A DNA stretch of 64,000 nucleotides from Candidatus Sumerlaeaceae bacterium (GCA_026418615.1 JAOAAY010000001.1:62001-126000), one strand, 5' to 3'; counted from the first letter of the stretch, positions 8,457 to 21,000 are shown. Numbers and translations are program-made. Notes: generated by a model from the letters alone, not told the origin.

Positions 8457-11400
8457 GTGAAGGTGTCCGGCACATCCACAAAGCCAATAGAACTAACAGC
8501 CACACCCTTGGCGGTGATTGGCGCCGGCGCCCTGTTCCCAGATGCCGACGGCCTGCAAGAGTACTGGCGTCTCATCCGGCAATCCAAAGATGCAATCCGT
8601 GAGGTTCCCCCCGGCTATTGGTCGGCCGACGACTATCTAAAGCCGGAACGGGCCTCGTGCGGCCCCGGTTTGGACTATGTTGCCGCCGCGCGCGGCGGGT
8701 TCATTCCGGCCGTGGATTTCGATCCGACCGAGTTCGGTATCCCCCCGACCATCCTTGAGGCGACAGACACGGCCCAGTTGCTCTCCCTCGTAGTCGCCCG
8801 ACAGGCTTTGGAGCACGCCGGATATGGTGAAAAGCGGGAATTCGACCGCACACGATGCAGTGTCATTTTGGGTGTCACGGGGACGCTGCAACTGGTTGTC
8901 CCATTAGGAGCGCGCCTTGGTCATCCTCTGTGGCGACAGGCGCTGATCGAGTCAGGAATCGCGCCCGAAGTCGCCCAAGAGGTCATCGAGCGTCTGGCCG
9001 AAGAGTATGTCTCGTGGCAGGAAAATTCCTTCCCCGGCCTGCTTGGCAATGTCGTGGCTGGACGAATTGCCAATCGTCTCAACCTCAGAGGTACGAATTG
9101 TGTCGTAGATGCCGCCTGTGCCAGTTCCCTCAGCGCCATCCATTTAGCCGCTCTCGAACTGACAGCCGGGCGCGCCGACATGGTGCTGACCGGCGGAGTG
9201 GATGCGTTCAACGACATCTTCATGTTCATGTGTTTCTCGAAGACTCAGGCGCTATCTTCAACTGGGGATGTGCGTCCCTTTGATGCTCAAGCCGACGGGA
9301 CCATTCTCGGCGAAGGGGTCGGCATGGTTGTCCTCAAGCGCCTCGACGACGCCCGTCGCGATGGTGATCGCGTGCTGGCCGTGCTCAAAGGTTTGGGGTC
9401 CTCCAGCGACGGACGCTCTCAGAGCATTTACGCCCCACGCGCCGAGGGACAGGCTCAGGCGCTACGCATCGCGTACCAAATCAGTGGGATCAGCCCCGCT
9501 ACTGTCGAACTTGTCGAGGCTCACGGAACGGGAACGCGGGTCGGTGATGCGACAGAGTTCGAGGCCTTGCGGACCGTGTATGCCGAGAGTGGACGGAGCG
9601 GTGGGCCGTGGTGTGCACTCGGAAGCATCAAATCGCAAATAGGCCACACCAAGGCGGCCGCGGGTGCTGCCAGCCTCGTCAAGACGGTCCTCGCCTTGTA
9701 CCACAAAGTCTTGCCGGCAACCATCAAGGTCGCGAAGCCCAATCCCCAACTGCAATTGGCGAGCAGTCCCCTTTATCTGAACACGGAGACTCGTCCGTGG
9801 TTGGCCCCTGACGGGTATCCGCGTCGGGCTGCGGTGAGTTCATTCGGGTTTGGCGGCAGCAATTTTCACGCGGTTTTGGAAGAGAGCGACACCCCAACGC
9901 GAGAACCCGCTTGGGATGGTTCCGTGCAAATCTTGGCCTGGTCCGCTGACACGCCTGAATCGTTGCTTTCCGCAATTCGCGCGCAAGCCGAGAAACTGAT
10001 TCAAGAAAAGAACCAGAAGTTATTTGCTTTCAACGCTTTCCAAACACGGAACGCGTTCGATTCGCGTCGTCCTTACAGGGCTTTGATGGTCGTCGAGGGC
10101 CCCAACGATATCGAAGTCACCATCGGGGACTTGTGTCGCCACATCGAGGCGCAACCCAAGGCCCAACTGATGAGTCGCCGAGCCTTCTATGGCTTCGGCG
10201 AGGCCCTCGGCGATTTATGTCTGCTGTTCCCCGGTCAGGGCAGTCAGTATGTCATGATGGGCCGGGATTTGGTCTGCATATTCCCCGAGGTCCGCGAAGC
10301 GCTGGAACTAACAGGTGAAGCGGGTCGCGCAGTCTATCCCCTGCCGACTTTCGACCCTGCTGAACGCGAGCGGCAGGCGGCTACCCTCGCACGCACAGAA
10401 ATCACGCAGCCGGCCCTGGCAGGCTTAGAATTGGGCATGCTGCGTCTCCTTGATCGCTTCGGCGTGCGGTTTGATGCGACGGCGGGACACAGTTTTGGCG
10501 AGTTCGTGGCCCTGCGGGCAGGATCTGCGATTGATGACGCAACCTTGGTCCGCTTGGCGCGCGAACGCGGCCGACTCATGGCGGGTACTGGTGAAGATCG
10601 CGGCACCATGCTGGCCGTGCAAGCGTCCTTAGCCGAACTCCAAACTGTGGCGAACGAAATTGGCCAGGGCCTCGTGCTCGCCAACTATAATAGCCCCACG
10701 CAAGGCGTGCTCAGCGGCCCCCGCCCCACCATTGCGATTGCCAAGTTACGCTGTGAGGAGCGCGGTTGGACGGTTCGAGCGCTCCCCGTCTCGGGCGCCT
10801 TCCACAGCAGCCTGATGTCCGATGCGAGCACCGCATTTGCAAATGTTTTGGATGAATCTGAGATTCGCGCGCCGGTCGCGCGCGTTTACTCGAATGTGAC
10901 TGGCGAGGCTTACCCGGCTGAGGTGCCAGCAATCCGTTCGTTGCTTGCACGCCAGTTGCTGAGCCCGGTGCGTTTTGTGGACCTGATCGAACGAACCTAC
11001 GCCGACGGAGTCCGGACTTATCTCGAGGTCGGCCCCCGGACCGTGCTGTCCTCCCTAACGCGCGCCATTTTGGACGGCCAGCCCTGCCAAATTCTCTCGA
11101 TGGACGCCTCGGGCGGCAAGGGCTGTGGGATCGCCGATTTGGCCCGCACGCTGGCCGGGTTGGCTGCGCTCGGCCACCGCGTGGATTTGACCGCTTGGGA
11201 AGTGCCAGTAGCCGAGCCCCGAAAACCGAAAATGGTTGTCAGGCTGACTGGTGCCCCCTATCGCGCCCCACGCCTTCCTAAGCCGGTTGACAAGCCGGTC
11301 GTCAGGACGCCGATGCATGAGACGGTTGCAGCAGCACTGCCGCAAATTCCATGCGTCCCTGCGGATGGATCATCCGGCTCAAGAGTTATGGAAAGCACGC

Positions 11401-14400
11401 ATCACAGCACCACGACCGTGACCAAGGGTTCACCAGATCAACCGGCTACTCTCACGGCCCTTTTGGAAACTGTTCAGGAGGGCCTGCGCGCCATTCAGGA
11501 GGTTCAACGCCAGACGGCTGCCGCCCACGAGAAATTCCTCGAGGTGCAGGCCGAGGCTCAACGGTCGTTCCAACGGATCATTGAGAGTCAGCAGGCTTTG
11601 GCTTCGGGTGGCACAATCGCCATCCCGCAGTCACCGACAACACCTGTAACAATCCCTGCGCCTACGCCACCTGAACCCACTCCGCTGCCCAAGGCGCCGG
11701 AACCCCCGCCCCCGCTCCAGTCAGAGCCGGCAGCATCTGCACCAAAGCCGGCGGGATCCGAGGTGGAAGCCATCCTTTTGTCCATCGTCGCGGAACTCAC
11801 GGGATATCCATCAGACATGTTGGATGCTTCCATGGACATGGAGGCTGATCTCGGCATTGATTCCATCAAACGCGTCGAAATTCTCGCTTCCCTTCAGAAG
11901 CGGATGCCGGGTTTGCCGCAAATCAACACGGCTCAATTGGGGTCGTTGCGGACGCTGCGGCAGGTGGCAGAGCATGTCGCGGCGCAGTCTGGTGTGCCCT
12001 CGCAGGCTCCGAGTCCTGCCCCAGTCGTCGCTCCGTCCAACTTGGGTATGTTGGAGGCCGAACTGGTTTCGATCGTGGCCGAGTTGACCGGTTATCCGGC
12101 CGATATGCTGTCGCCCGAAATGGATCTGGAGGCCGATCTCGGCATAGACTCCATCAAAAGAGTTGAAATTCTCGCGGCTGTTCAAAAACGGCACCCCGAA
12201 CTGCGCTCGGCGAGTTCGGCTCACTATGGCGCCCTGCGCACTTTGCGACAGGTGGCCGAGCAGTTGGCAGCCGATGCAGGTTCTATTCCGACTTCCACTG
12301 AGCCCCCTACGGATCGGCAAAATGCTCACGGGGGTCGCACAGAAGACATCTCGGCCGTGATGCTCGATGTGGTTGCTGAATTGACCGGCTATCCGCGCGA
12401 CATGCTCAGCGCTGACATGGACATGGAAGCGGATCTCGGCATTGATTCCATCAAACGCGTCGAAATTCTGGCTGCACTGCAAAAGAGAAAACCTGCGCTC
12501 AGGAATGTGAGTGCGTCGGAATTGGCGGGGCTTCGCACGGTGCGGGCCATTGCCGCGCATTTGTCTGCCAGCGAAGCAGTGGAGGAAACGCAAGTTGGCG
12601 GCGTTACGGGTAACCCCGCCGGATTTTCGACGGTCTCAGCCCCAACCCCGACGGCTGTGCAAGACACGACACTGCGCCGGCTCGTGGTCCCCAGAGAAAT
12701 AGGGATTTCGGGAACAAACGGCGCCGGCCTGCCGGTTCCGCCGGGGGCGACACTACTTGTTTTAGGCGAGGACGACCTCGCGCGCGAGACGGTCCGCACA
12801 TTGTCCCAGCAGGGGTTTAGCGCCCGGCTCGCATCACCGCTCGAGCCGCTGCCCGCGGGAGATTTGTCTGGCCTGATTGCCATCGCGCCTGCGTCTGAGT
12901 CGTCGGACCGCGAGGCAATCAGTTTTGTGTCTGCGACTTTCCGCGCTGTGCGCGATGCCGGCGCCCGCCTCCTTGGCGCCGCCAGCCGGGGTGGTGCCTT
13001 GTTGGCCACTGTAACGCAATTCGATGGGCGTTTTGGACTATCCGGACGCCTGTCTTGCTCCCCGATTTTCGGGAGTCTCGCAGGGCTGACCAAAACCGCC
13101 GCGCACGAGTGGCCGGAAGTCCGCTGCCGCGTGATCGATTTGGATGCTTCCGACGGACACGGGGCCGACCGCGCCGCCGTGTTGCTGGCAGAACTGACAC
13201 GCGCTGACTCGCTCGAGGCCGGCTGCTCGGGCGGGCGGCGTTTTGCACCTGCCCTTCAGGACGCGCCATGGCCGGCCGCAACCGCACCGTTGGGTCCGGA
13301 CGATGTCGTCTTGGTATCGGGTGGCGCACGGGGCGTCACAGCGGAGTGTGCCGTGGCCTTGGCGAAGGCCTGTGGCTCACGCATGGTTCTTCTGGGTCGC
13401 TCGCCAGCCCCTGTGCCGGAACCGCCAGCCTTCGCGGTGGCTACGGATGCGCAATCCCTGCGCCTAGCCGTGGCGGCCAGCCTGCAGGCATCTCAAAACG
13501 GCCGGGTCACGCCTGCGGATATCGAGAAGGAAGTCCAGCGCGTCCTCGCCAATCGGGAAATTTCGGCTACGCTGGCCCGCTACGGCCAACATGGCCTGCC
13601 GCCGGCTGAATACCACCCCGTTGACATCCGAGACCGGGACGCCGTTCACCGCCTGATCCACGAAGTGTTGCATCGCCACGGCAGGATCACGGGGCTCATC
13701 CACGGGGCGGGGGTCATTGCCGACAAGTTTTTGTTAGATAAAACAGACGCGATCTTTGACCGCGTCTTCGGCACCAAAGTTGTGGGGCTGTTGAATCTGC
13801 TCGAGGCTCTGGAGAACCAGCCGCTCAAGATTGTCGCCCTGTTTGGGTCGGTTAGCGGCCGGTTCGGCCGGCAGGGGCAGAGCGACTATGCCATGGCAAA
13901 CGAGGCTCTAAACAAAATGGCGATCGCTCTGCAGACCGCGCGTCCGTCGTGCCGTACGGTCTCCATTAATTGGGGGCCTTGGGACGGCGGCATGGTCACT
14001 CCGCAACTTAGGGCTGAGTTTGAGCGCCTTGGGGCTCCGCCCATGTCGATTCAAGCGGGAAGTGCGGCTTTCGTGGCGGAACTGTCGGTCCCGCCGCCGG
14101 GGCCGGCTGAGGTGGTCATTGGATCTGCCCTGCCGGCAGCGGCGCCCAAGTCTGGTGCGAAGGGATGCAGCAGTAAGCCTTCAGGTGCGACCGCCAAAAT
14201 GTCGGTTGTGTTTGAGCGCAATCTCAGCGCGAAGCGCCATGCGTTCCTCGACTCGCACATCGTGGGCGGCAACCATGTGCTGCCCGTGGCGGTGATCTTG
14301 GAATGGCTTGGGCATGCAGCGCTGCACGAAAATCCGGGCCTGCACCTCGTGGCTTTGCGTGACCTCAGAATCTTCAAGGGGGTTCTCCTCAACGGCGGCA

Positions 14401-15062
14401 CCCACGACCTCTTCTTCTTAGCCTCCCGACCAAAACGGTCGGGGGAATTGCTGAGCCTTGAGGTGGAACTGCGCGGTGCCCCAAATGGCAATGGGGACCT
14501 GCTTCACGCGCGCGCCACGGCGGTAGTGTCGGACACCTTTCCCCAACCGGCCGTGCTTACCGCATGTGGGGCGATGCAGCCGTACCCGTATTCCGTGGAC
14601 AGGATTTATTCTGACATCCTTTTCCATGGCAGTCACTTTCAGGCGATCGAGCGCGTAACCGGGCACTCGACCGAGGGGTTGTCAGCCGTTTTGCGGTGCG
14701 CTCCGCCGCCCGCCGAATGGATGCTTGACCCGCCACGAAGCGAGTGGCTGGCCGACCCGCTGGTCACTGACGGCTGTATGCAATTGGGCGCCCTTTGGTG
14801 CCATCAGTATCTCGGATGCGTCTCGCTGCCGTCGGGCGGCCGCGAGTATGTGCAATACCGCCAGGCCTACCCCAGACCGCCCGCGCTTGTGACGGCCGTC
14901 TTGCGTGTCCAAGAGACGACGGCTCATCAACTCGTCGCAGACATTGATATTTTGGACGAGGCGGGTGTGTCGGTGGCACGCTTTCAGCGCTTCGAGTGGA
15001 CCGCTGACCGGTCGCTTACCGAAGCCTTCAGGGCGCGAACACTCGCCGGCGCCGAGACCTGA
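8457..15062 (+). CDS. pfaA: PUFA synthase multidomain subunit KS-AT-ACP-ACP-ACP-KR-DH (PfaA / Pfa2-like)
   Basis: The 2201-residue iterative synthase elongates malonyl units and carries out ketoreduction and dehydration. Domains from GTG 8457: ketosynthase (about 10-430; C221 in 'DAACASS', H356 in 'EAHGTGT', H397 in 'IGHTKAAAG'); acyltransferase (about 585-890; S679 in 'GHSFGE'); a helical region with 'EVQRQTAAAHEKFLEVQ', characteristic of PfaA; a Pro-rich linker; three ACPs with 'DLGIDSIKRVEIL' (S1136, S1232, S1331); ketoreductase (about 1600-1870; 'SGGARGVTAE', Y1811 in 'SDYAMANEA'); and a PKS-type dehydratase (about 1890-2190; H1934 in 'HIVGGNHVLP', D2105 in 'DGCMQ'). All catalytic residues I looked for are present. 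GTG 8457 or GTG 8463 is chosen because an ATG-led extension would overlap pfaD by more than 100 bp. Confidence 0.95.
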   Translation: MKVSGTSTKPIELTATPLAVIGAGALFPDADGLQEYWRLIRQSKDAIREVPPGYWSADDYLKPERASCGPGLDYVAAARGGFIPAVDFDPTEFGIPPTILEATDTAQLLSLVVARQALEHAGYGEKREFDRTRCSVILGVTGTLQLVVPLGARLGHPLWRQALIESGIAPEVAQEVIERLAEEYVSWQENSFPGLLGNVVAGRIANRLNLRGTNCVVDAACASSLSAIHLAALELTAGRADMVLTGGVDAFNDIFMFMCFSKTQALSSTGDVRPFDAQADGTILGEGVGMVVLKRLDDARRDGDRVLAVLKGLGSSSDGRSQSIYAPRAEGQAQALRIAYQISGISPATVELVEAHGTGTRVGDATEFEALRTVYAESGRSGGPWCALGSIKSQIGHTKAAAGAASLVKTVLALYHKVLPATIKVAKPNPQLQLASSPLYLNTETRPWLAPDGYPRRAAVSSFGFGGSNFHAVLEESDTPTREPAWDGSVQILAWSADTPESLLSAIRAQAEKLIQEKNQKLFAFNAFQTRNAFDSRRPYRALMVVEGPNDIEVTIGDLCRHIEAQPKAQLMSRRAFYGFGEALGDLCLLFPGQGSQYVMMGRDLVCIFPEVREALELTGEAGRAVYPLPTFDPAERERQAATLARTEITQPALAGLELGMLRLLDRFGVRFDATAGHSFGEFVALRAGSAIDDATLVRLARERGRLMAGTGEDRGTMLAVQASLAELQTVANEIGQGLVLANYNSPTQGVLSGPRPTIAIAKLRCEERGWTVRALPVSGAFHSSLMSDASTAFANVLDESEIRAPVARVYSNVTGEAYPAEVPAIRSLLARQLLSPVRFVDLIERTYADGVRTYLEVGPRTVLSSLTRAILDGQPCQILSMDASGGKGCGIADLARTLAGLAALGHRVDLTAWEVPVAEPRKPKMVVRLTGAPYRAPRLPKPVDKPVVRTPMHETVAAALPQIPCVPADGSSGSRVMESTHHSTTTVTKGSPDQPATLTALLETVQEGLRAIQEVQRQTAAAHEKFLEVQAEAQRSFQRIIESQQALASGGTIAIPQSPTTPVTIPAPTPPEPTPLPKAPEPPPPLQSEPAASAPKPAGSEVEAILLSIVAELTGYPSDMLDASMDMEADLGIDSIKRVEILASLQKRMPGLPQINTAQLGSLRTLRQVAEHVAAQSGVPSQAPSPAPVVAPSNLGMLEAELVSIVAELTGYPADMLSPEMDLEADLGIDSIKRVEILAAVQKRHPELRSASSAHYGALRTLRQVAEQLAADAGSIPTSTEPPTDRQNAHGGRTEDISAVMLDVVAELTGYPRDMLSADMDMEADLGIDSIKRVEILAALQKRKPALRNVSASELAGLRTVRAIAAHLSASEAVEETQVGGVTGNPAGFSTVSAPTPTAVQDTTLRRLVVPREIGISGTNGAGLPVPPGATLLVLGEDDLARETVRTLSQQGFSARLASPLEPLPAGDLSGLIAIAPASESSDREAISFVSATFRAVRDAGARLLGAASRGGALLATVTQFDGRFGLSGRLSCSPIFGSLAGLTKTAAHEWPEVRCRVIDLDASDGHGADRAAVLLAELTRADSLEAGCSGGRRFAPALQDAPWPAATAPLGPDDVVLVSGGARGVTAECAVALAKACGSRMVLLGRSPAPVPEPPAFAVATDAQSLRLAVAASLQASQNGRVTPADIEKEVQRVLANREISATLARYGQHGLPPAEYHPVDIRDRDAVHRLIHEVLHRHGRITGLIHGAGVIADKFLLDKTDAIFDRVFGTKVVGLLNLLEALENQPLKIVALFGSVSGRFGRQGQSDYAMANEALNKMAIALQTARPSCRTVSINWGPWDGGMVTPQLRAEFERLGAPPMSIQAGSAAFVAELSVPPPGPAEVVIGSALPAAAPKSGAKGCSSKPSGATAKMSVVFERNLSAKRHAFLDSHIVGGNHVLPVAVILEWLGHAALHENPGLHLVALRDLRIFKGVLLNGGTHDLFFLASRPKRSGELLSLEVELRGAPNGNGDLLHARATAVVSDTFPQPAVLTACGAMQPYPYSVDRIYSDILFHGSHFQAIERVTGHSTEGLSAVLRCAPPPAEWMLDPPRSEWLADPLVTDGCMQLGALWCHQYLGCVSLPSGGREYVQYRQAYPRPPALVTAVLRVQETTAHQLVADIDILDEAGVSVARFQRFEWTADRSLTEAFRARTLAGAET
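11766..12572 (+). repeat. Three tandem ACP-coding repeats within pfaA
   Basis: Three copies of an ACP module occur at about 11766-11985, 12046-12275 and 12352-12572. The phosphopantetheine serines are 96 and 99 residues apart. Each copy has 'VAELTGYP...DM', 'M[DE][LM]EADLGIDSIKRVEIL' and 'LRT[LV]R'. Inter-repeat linkers differ, while the core around the serine is almost identical in protein sequence. Natural PUFA synthases carry variable ACP numbers; three is at the low end. Confidence 0.9.
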
Positions 15063-15073
15063 AACGCGCCATC

Positions 15074-18000
15074 ATGCCCGTCGCGCCTATCGCCATCGTC
15101 GGGCTCGGTGCCGTGATGCCCGGCGCCAGCACTCCAGAAGAATTGTGGGAACACATTCTTCGGCGCGAGCCGCAAGCGCGCGAGGTGCCACCCGGCCGAT
15201 GGATTGTGGATGCTCACCGTGTCCTTTCCGGGGCACCGGAACCCGACCGGGTCCTGTCGCTGCGCGCGTGCTTGGTGGAGGGCTTTTCTCCCGACCTGGC
15301 CGGTTTGGATCTCGATGCAGAGTTCCTTAAACGCCTCGACCCGATGTATCACCTCGTCTTGCATGCGGGGCGTGCAGCGTGGCAGTCGGCTTGCACCAAA
15401 CAAGTTGATCCCGACCGCACCGGCGTGGTGCTCGCGGCCATAGCCCTGCCCACGGACGCATCGTCCGCGTTCACGCGTCAGACCTTGGGGCGTCAATTTG
15501 AGGAGCAACTGCTGGGGCATGTTGCCCCGCCCTCGGCATGGACCTCCGGCACTACCGATCCCGCCAACCTGCGCGTCACAGGCCTGCCAGCCGCGTTACT
15601 GGCGCGCGCCTTGGGCGTCCGGGGCTGCGCCTACACACTGGATGCAGCGTGTGCGTCCAGCCTTTACGCGATCAAACTGGCGTGCGACGAACTGGCCGAA
15701 GGGCGGGCGGACGCCATGCTGGCGGGCGGCGTCTCAAGGCCGGAAAACCTCTACACACAAATGGGCTTCTCGCAGTTGCGCGCGCTTTCCCCGACGGGAC
15801 GCTGCGCCCCGTTTGACGCCCGCGCCGACGGGCTCGTGGTCGGCGAGGGCGCCGGCATGGTGGTGCTCAAGCGGCTCGACGATGCTCTCGCCCACGGCGA
15901 CCAGATTTTCGGCGTCATCCGTGCCGTGAATCTGTCCAATGATATCGGTGGGTCCCTGCTATCGCCGGAAACGGAAGGACAATTGCGCGCTCTCCGCGGC
16001 GCATATGAACGGGCTGGATGGCGTCCTGATGATGTGGATTACATTGAATGCCATGGGACCGGAACGCCGGTCGGCGACGCAACAGAACTCCTGAGTTACA
16101 CGCGTTTGTGGGAGGGCCTGACCACACGCAGCGGGCAGTGCGTCCTTGCTTCCGCAAAATCCGTTGTCGGTCACCTGCTCACGGCAGCAGGGATGGCCGG
16201 CCTGTTTTCTGTTTTGCTCGCCCTGCGATACCGCTGCTTGCCGCCCACGGCCGGGTTCGAATCGCCGCCTGCAGGCAGTCCACTCCACGGCAGCCCGTTT
16301 CGGGTCCTGCGCGAGGCCGAGCCTTGGCCCAAGCGGGCGCTCAACCGTCCGCGGCGGGCAGGTCTGAGCGCCTTCGGCTTTGGCGGCATCAACGCGCACC
16401 TACTTGTCGAGGAATATGATGCGTCTCTTGCCGACGCCCGGCAGGGCAGACTCGTCTCTGTGCCGGCCGAACCGCCGGCACTTGAAATCGCCGTCGTCGG
16501 CCTCGGTGCGCGTACGCGCACGGCCGCATCGTTAGATGATTTTGCGCAGTGGCTTGCGACCGGCGAGAGCCCGTCGCGCGATTTCGGCAGTGCGGCCACA
16601 CTCGAAATCCCGTTGGGCCGGTACAAGATTCCGCCCAGCGAGTATCAAGACATTCTGCCCCAGCAACTCCTCGCCCTGGAAGCGGCTGCGCAGGCGCTCG
16701 AGGACGCACAGATTGACAGGAATGAGAAGCGCCCGCGCGCCGGCGTCGTGGCCGGGATGTCGCTCGACCCTAACACATCGAACCACCATCTGCGCTGGAT
16801 GGCCGAAACGCTCGCCCCGCAATGGGCGCGCTCGCTTGGACTCGACGCGCAAGATTCGCAGGCACTCCACTGTTGGGCGACGGCCCTCAAGGATGCCCTC
16901 GGCCCGGCTCTCAATCCGGTGTCGGTGATCGGTTCGCTCGGGAATATCATCGCCAGCCGGATTGCCAAGGAGTTTCATTTCGGAGGACCGGCTTTTGCCG
17001 TCTCCGACGGCGAGTTGTCCGGTATTCAGGCGCTGGAGATAGCGTGCCGCTCCCTTGCACGAGGCGAGACGGACCTCATGGTGGCTGCGGCAACGGATTT
17101 GCCGTCGGACGCGCGAGCGAGACAGGCTGCCTCGGGGTCGTCCAACACTCCGCTGGACTGCTCGGTTGCGCTGGTGCTCAAGCGCCTTGTTGATGCCCAG
17201 CGGGACAAGGATCGGATTTACGCCGTGATTCGGGATGTTCAGCGCGCCGGACCCGGCGATGATGCTCTCGCGCGCGCTTACCAGCGCGCGATGGCGCGGG
17301 CCGATGCGCCACCGCACGAATCGCTCGCCTACCACGAGTTGCCTCGCGCGGAGGAGGCCGAACTCCTTCCCCTGCCACCGGCGCCGACCGGCCGGCTTCG
17401 AGCCGCCAGCGCTGTCCGACATTTTGCCGGCGCATGCAGTGGTCTTTTGTCGGTCTTCAAGGCGGCGTGGTGTTTGCACCGCGAGATTCTTCCTACAGGA
17501 GTGAATGGTGCTTCAACACTGCCCGCCTCGTGGCATTCGCCGCGCAAACCCGTTGCATGGCTACGCAACCGCGCCGAAGGCCCTCGAAGGGCTGCCGTAT
17601 GGGGACGCTCCGAAAATGGCTCTGCGGCCTGTGTCCTGCTCGAGGAGGGGCATGACCCGGTCGGTGAGACGGCCAGCCATGCCGCGCGCCCGCTCGGGCT
17701 GCCAACGGCCTTGTTCGGAGTTTTTGCCGAGACAACGGAGCGCCTTCTGGCCGGTTTGGATGCCCTCAAAGCGTTCGCCCACAGCGCCCAAGAAGAGACG
17801 CTCTCAATACACCGGCTGGCCAGCCGTTGGCACAACTCCGCTCACGCGCGTTCCGCGCGGTGCGCCGTGGTTGTCATGGCGCGGGACGCCCGGTCGCTGG
17901 CCCGGGCGGTCGAGGCGGCGCAAACATCTGTGCGCGACGAGACTTGTATACGCGCGGCTGGTGACCACGGCGTCTTTTTTTCCCGCCACCCCGCAAGTCT

Positions 18001-21000
18001 GTCAGGACGGTTGGCATTTGTTTTTCCGGGTTCAGGCAATTGGGCGCCAGGTCTCGGCTCCGACATCGCCCTGCACTGGCCCGCCATCTTGCGACGCCTC
18101 GACAAAGCCAGCCTTTATCTGGCAGATCAGTTTCAGCCGGCTTTGACCGTGCCGTACAGGGCAGCGTGGCCCGAGGGCTGGGAAGCAGCAACCATCCGAA
18201 GGTTGGAGTCCGACGCTCGGACAGCCATCCTCGCACAAGTGTCACATGCCGCTCTGGTGTCCGAGATTTTGGTCTCGTGCGGCGTGCGACCGTCTGCCTG
18301 CATTGGATATAGCCTCGGCGAGTCAAAGGCCTATCTTGCCATGGGTGTTTGGCGGGACCGGGATCTGCTATGCCGCCGCACGCTCGAATCGCCCCTGTTC
18401 ACGCGAGATTTAGGCGGCGAATTCCGACTCGCTGAAGAGGCTTGGGGACGACCCGGCGATGGGGGCGACCCTTGGACTGTGGCGGTGATCCCGCGATCAG
18501 CCGACTTCGTTCGCTCGGCAGCGTCAGGGGTTCCCAATGTTTATGTGTTGATCGTGAATGCCCCCGACGAATGCGTCGTTGGAGGACACCCGGACAGCGT
18601 CGTGCATCTTGCCCAACTCTGCGATGCTCAAGCCGTGCCGGTGCGAGGTGTTACATCGGTTCATTGCCCTCTGGTCGAGCGCGTGGCGAAGGAGTATCGC
18701 GACCTGCACCTCCTCCCTGTCACACCGCGAGAGGACATAACATTTTACAGCGTGGCCCGGGGTGGCCCTGTCGAGCAGACATCCGAGGCGCTTGCGGACT
18801 CCATTCTGTCCCAAGCGCTGCACGGTTTCGATTTTCCGCGAACAATCCTCCGGGCCTACGAGGACGGCATACGATTTTTTGTCGAGGTGGGTGCAGGGTC
18901 TTCCTGCACCCGCGTGATCCGGCGCATCCTCGGTGAGCGCGATCATGTGGCTATCCCCACCTGCCCGATGGGGACCAATGAGGTGGAGGCTCTTCTCGAG
19001 GCCTTGGCCGTGATGGTTGCCGAGCGGTTCGTTCCCGACCTGTCCGGATTGTACGGCTCGGAGAGTGAGTCAGCCGAACTTCGCGGCCCTGACACGCCGG
19101 ATGCCCGCACTGTGTCCGTCCCTGTAGGCCCAAGGATTTCGCTGCCGCCTGCACCGCCTGCGGCAATTAATCGTCCGGCGGTGCGAAGCGTGGTCAGCGC
19201 TGACGCATCCCCGCAGTATGCGACTGCCGCTCGATCCAAACCCAACGCCTCTGTGACACTGCTGCGCGCCGCCGCAGAGGCGGCCGGAGCCACTGCGATT
19301 GCACACGAGGCTTTTCTGCGAACCTCCCGATTGGCTTCGGCAAATCTTTTTGCGGCCGCCACGCTGCAAGCCGCCTTGCAGAGGCAACTGCAGGTGGTCG
19401 GTGCACCGGCCGACGGCGTCGTGCAACCGGCCACCGCGAGCCATCGGCCGCAGGCCATCGCGTTCCCCTACGAAAAATGCCTCGAATTTGCCCGCGGCTC
19501 CATAGCCGCCGTTCTCGGCCCGGAGTTCGCTGAAGTAGACCGCCATCCGACTCGTGTGCGCCTGCCGGATGAGCCCCTGATGCTCGTTCACCGAATCGTG
19601 CTGGTTGAGGGAGAACCAAAGTCGCTTAGAGAGGGCCGCATTGTTACCGAGCACGATGTGCCAGAACAAGCATGGTACCTTGACTGCGACCGGGCACCGG
19701 TCTGCATCAGCGTCGAAGCGGGTCAGGCAGACCTTTTTCTGTGCTCCTACTTGGGCATAGATTTTGTCACGCGGGGCGAGCGCGTGTACCGTTTGCTTGA
19801 CGCGACCGTGGAGTTCCACCGCGGACTCCCCCGTCCCGGCGAAACCATCCGCTACGACATTCGCATCAGTCGCTTCGTCCAACAAGGGGATACATGGCTT
19901 TTCTTTTTCCAGTTTGATGCCACCGTTGCGGGCCACCCGTTGCTAACGATGCGAGACGGGTGCGCCGGATTTTTTACAGAACAGGAAATGGCTGACAGCG
20001 GCGGAATCGTTTTAACCCCCGAACAGCAAGTGCCTGTGCCCCGGCGCACAACGCCCGATTGGCCTCTGCAACTACCGTTTGACACATCAGAAAAGTACTC
20101 CGCGCAACAGGTTGACGCGCTGCGTGCTTCGGATCTCAGGGCGTGTTTCGGGGAGCAGTTTAGCCGGCTGCCTTTCACGCCACCCCCGCTGCCCGACGGC
20201 CGCCTTCGTCTGGTTCACAGAGTCAAGGCCCTCGAACCGTACGGCGGACGCTATGGCCTCGGGCGCATAGTCGCCGAAGCGGACATTCATCCCGATGACT
20301 GGTTCCTGACCTGTCACTTCGTGGACGATATGGTGATGCCGGGCACCCTGATGTACGAATGCTGCGCCCACACACTCAGGATCCTGCTGATGCGCATGGG
20401 CTGGGTTGGGCCGGTCGGCGAGATCGCCTTCGAGCCGGTGCCCGGCGTCCGAAGCAAACTCAAATGTCGCGGACCCGTGACCACGAACACCCGGGTGGTC
20501 ACTTACGAATTGGTCATCAAAGAAGTCGGCTACCGTCCTGAACCCTATGCGATTGCCGATGCTTTCATGTACGCCGACGGCCGTCGCATTGTTATGTTCC
20601 ACGACATGAGCATGCAGGTCACCGGGCTGACGCGCGAGGTTGTTGAGAGCCTGTGGCGCGCCGCCAAGTCCGACAGTGGCTCGACGCCGATGGATCCCCC
20701 GATCGGTTCGGTCGCCGTTACCGGCGTGCCACAACCCGCACTGTTCGATGACCGCTCGATACGCGAATTTGCCGAGGGCAGGCCGTCGGCAGCCTTCGGC
20801 CCGCTGTACAAGGATTTTGATGGTGACCGGTTCATCGCGAGGCTGCCGCGCGCCCCCTATCTCATGATGCATCGGGTCACGGCCATCGGCGACTGCGAGG
20901 CATGGCATCTCGCACCAGGCGGATGGGTGGAAGCCCAGTACGATGTGCAACCTGATCATTGGTGCTTTGCGGCTAACCGCATTCCTGTCATGCCATTTGC

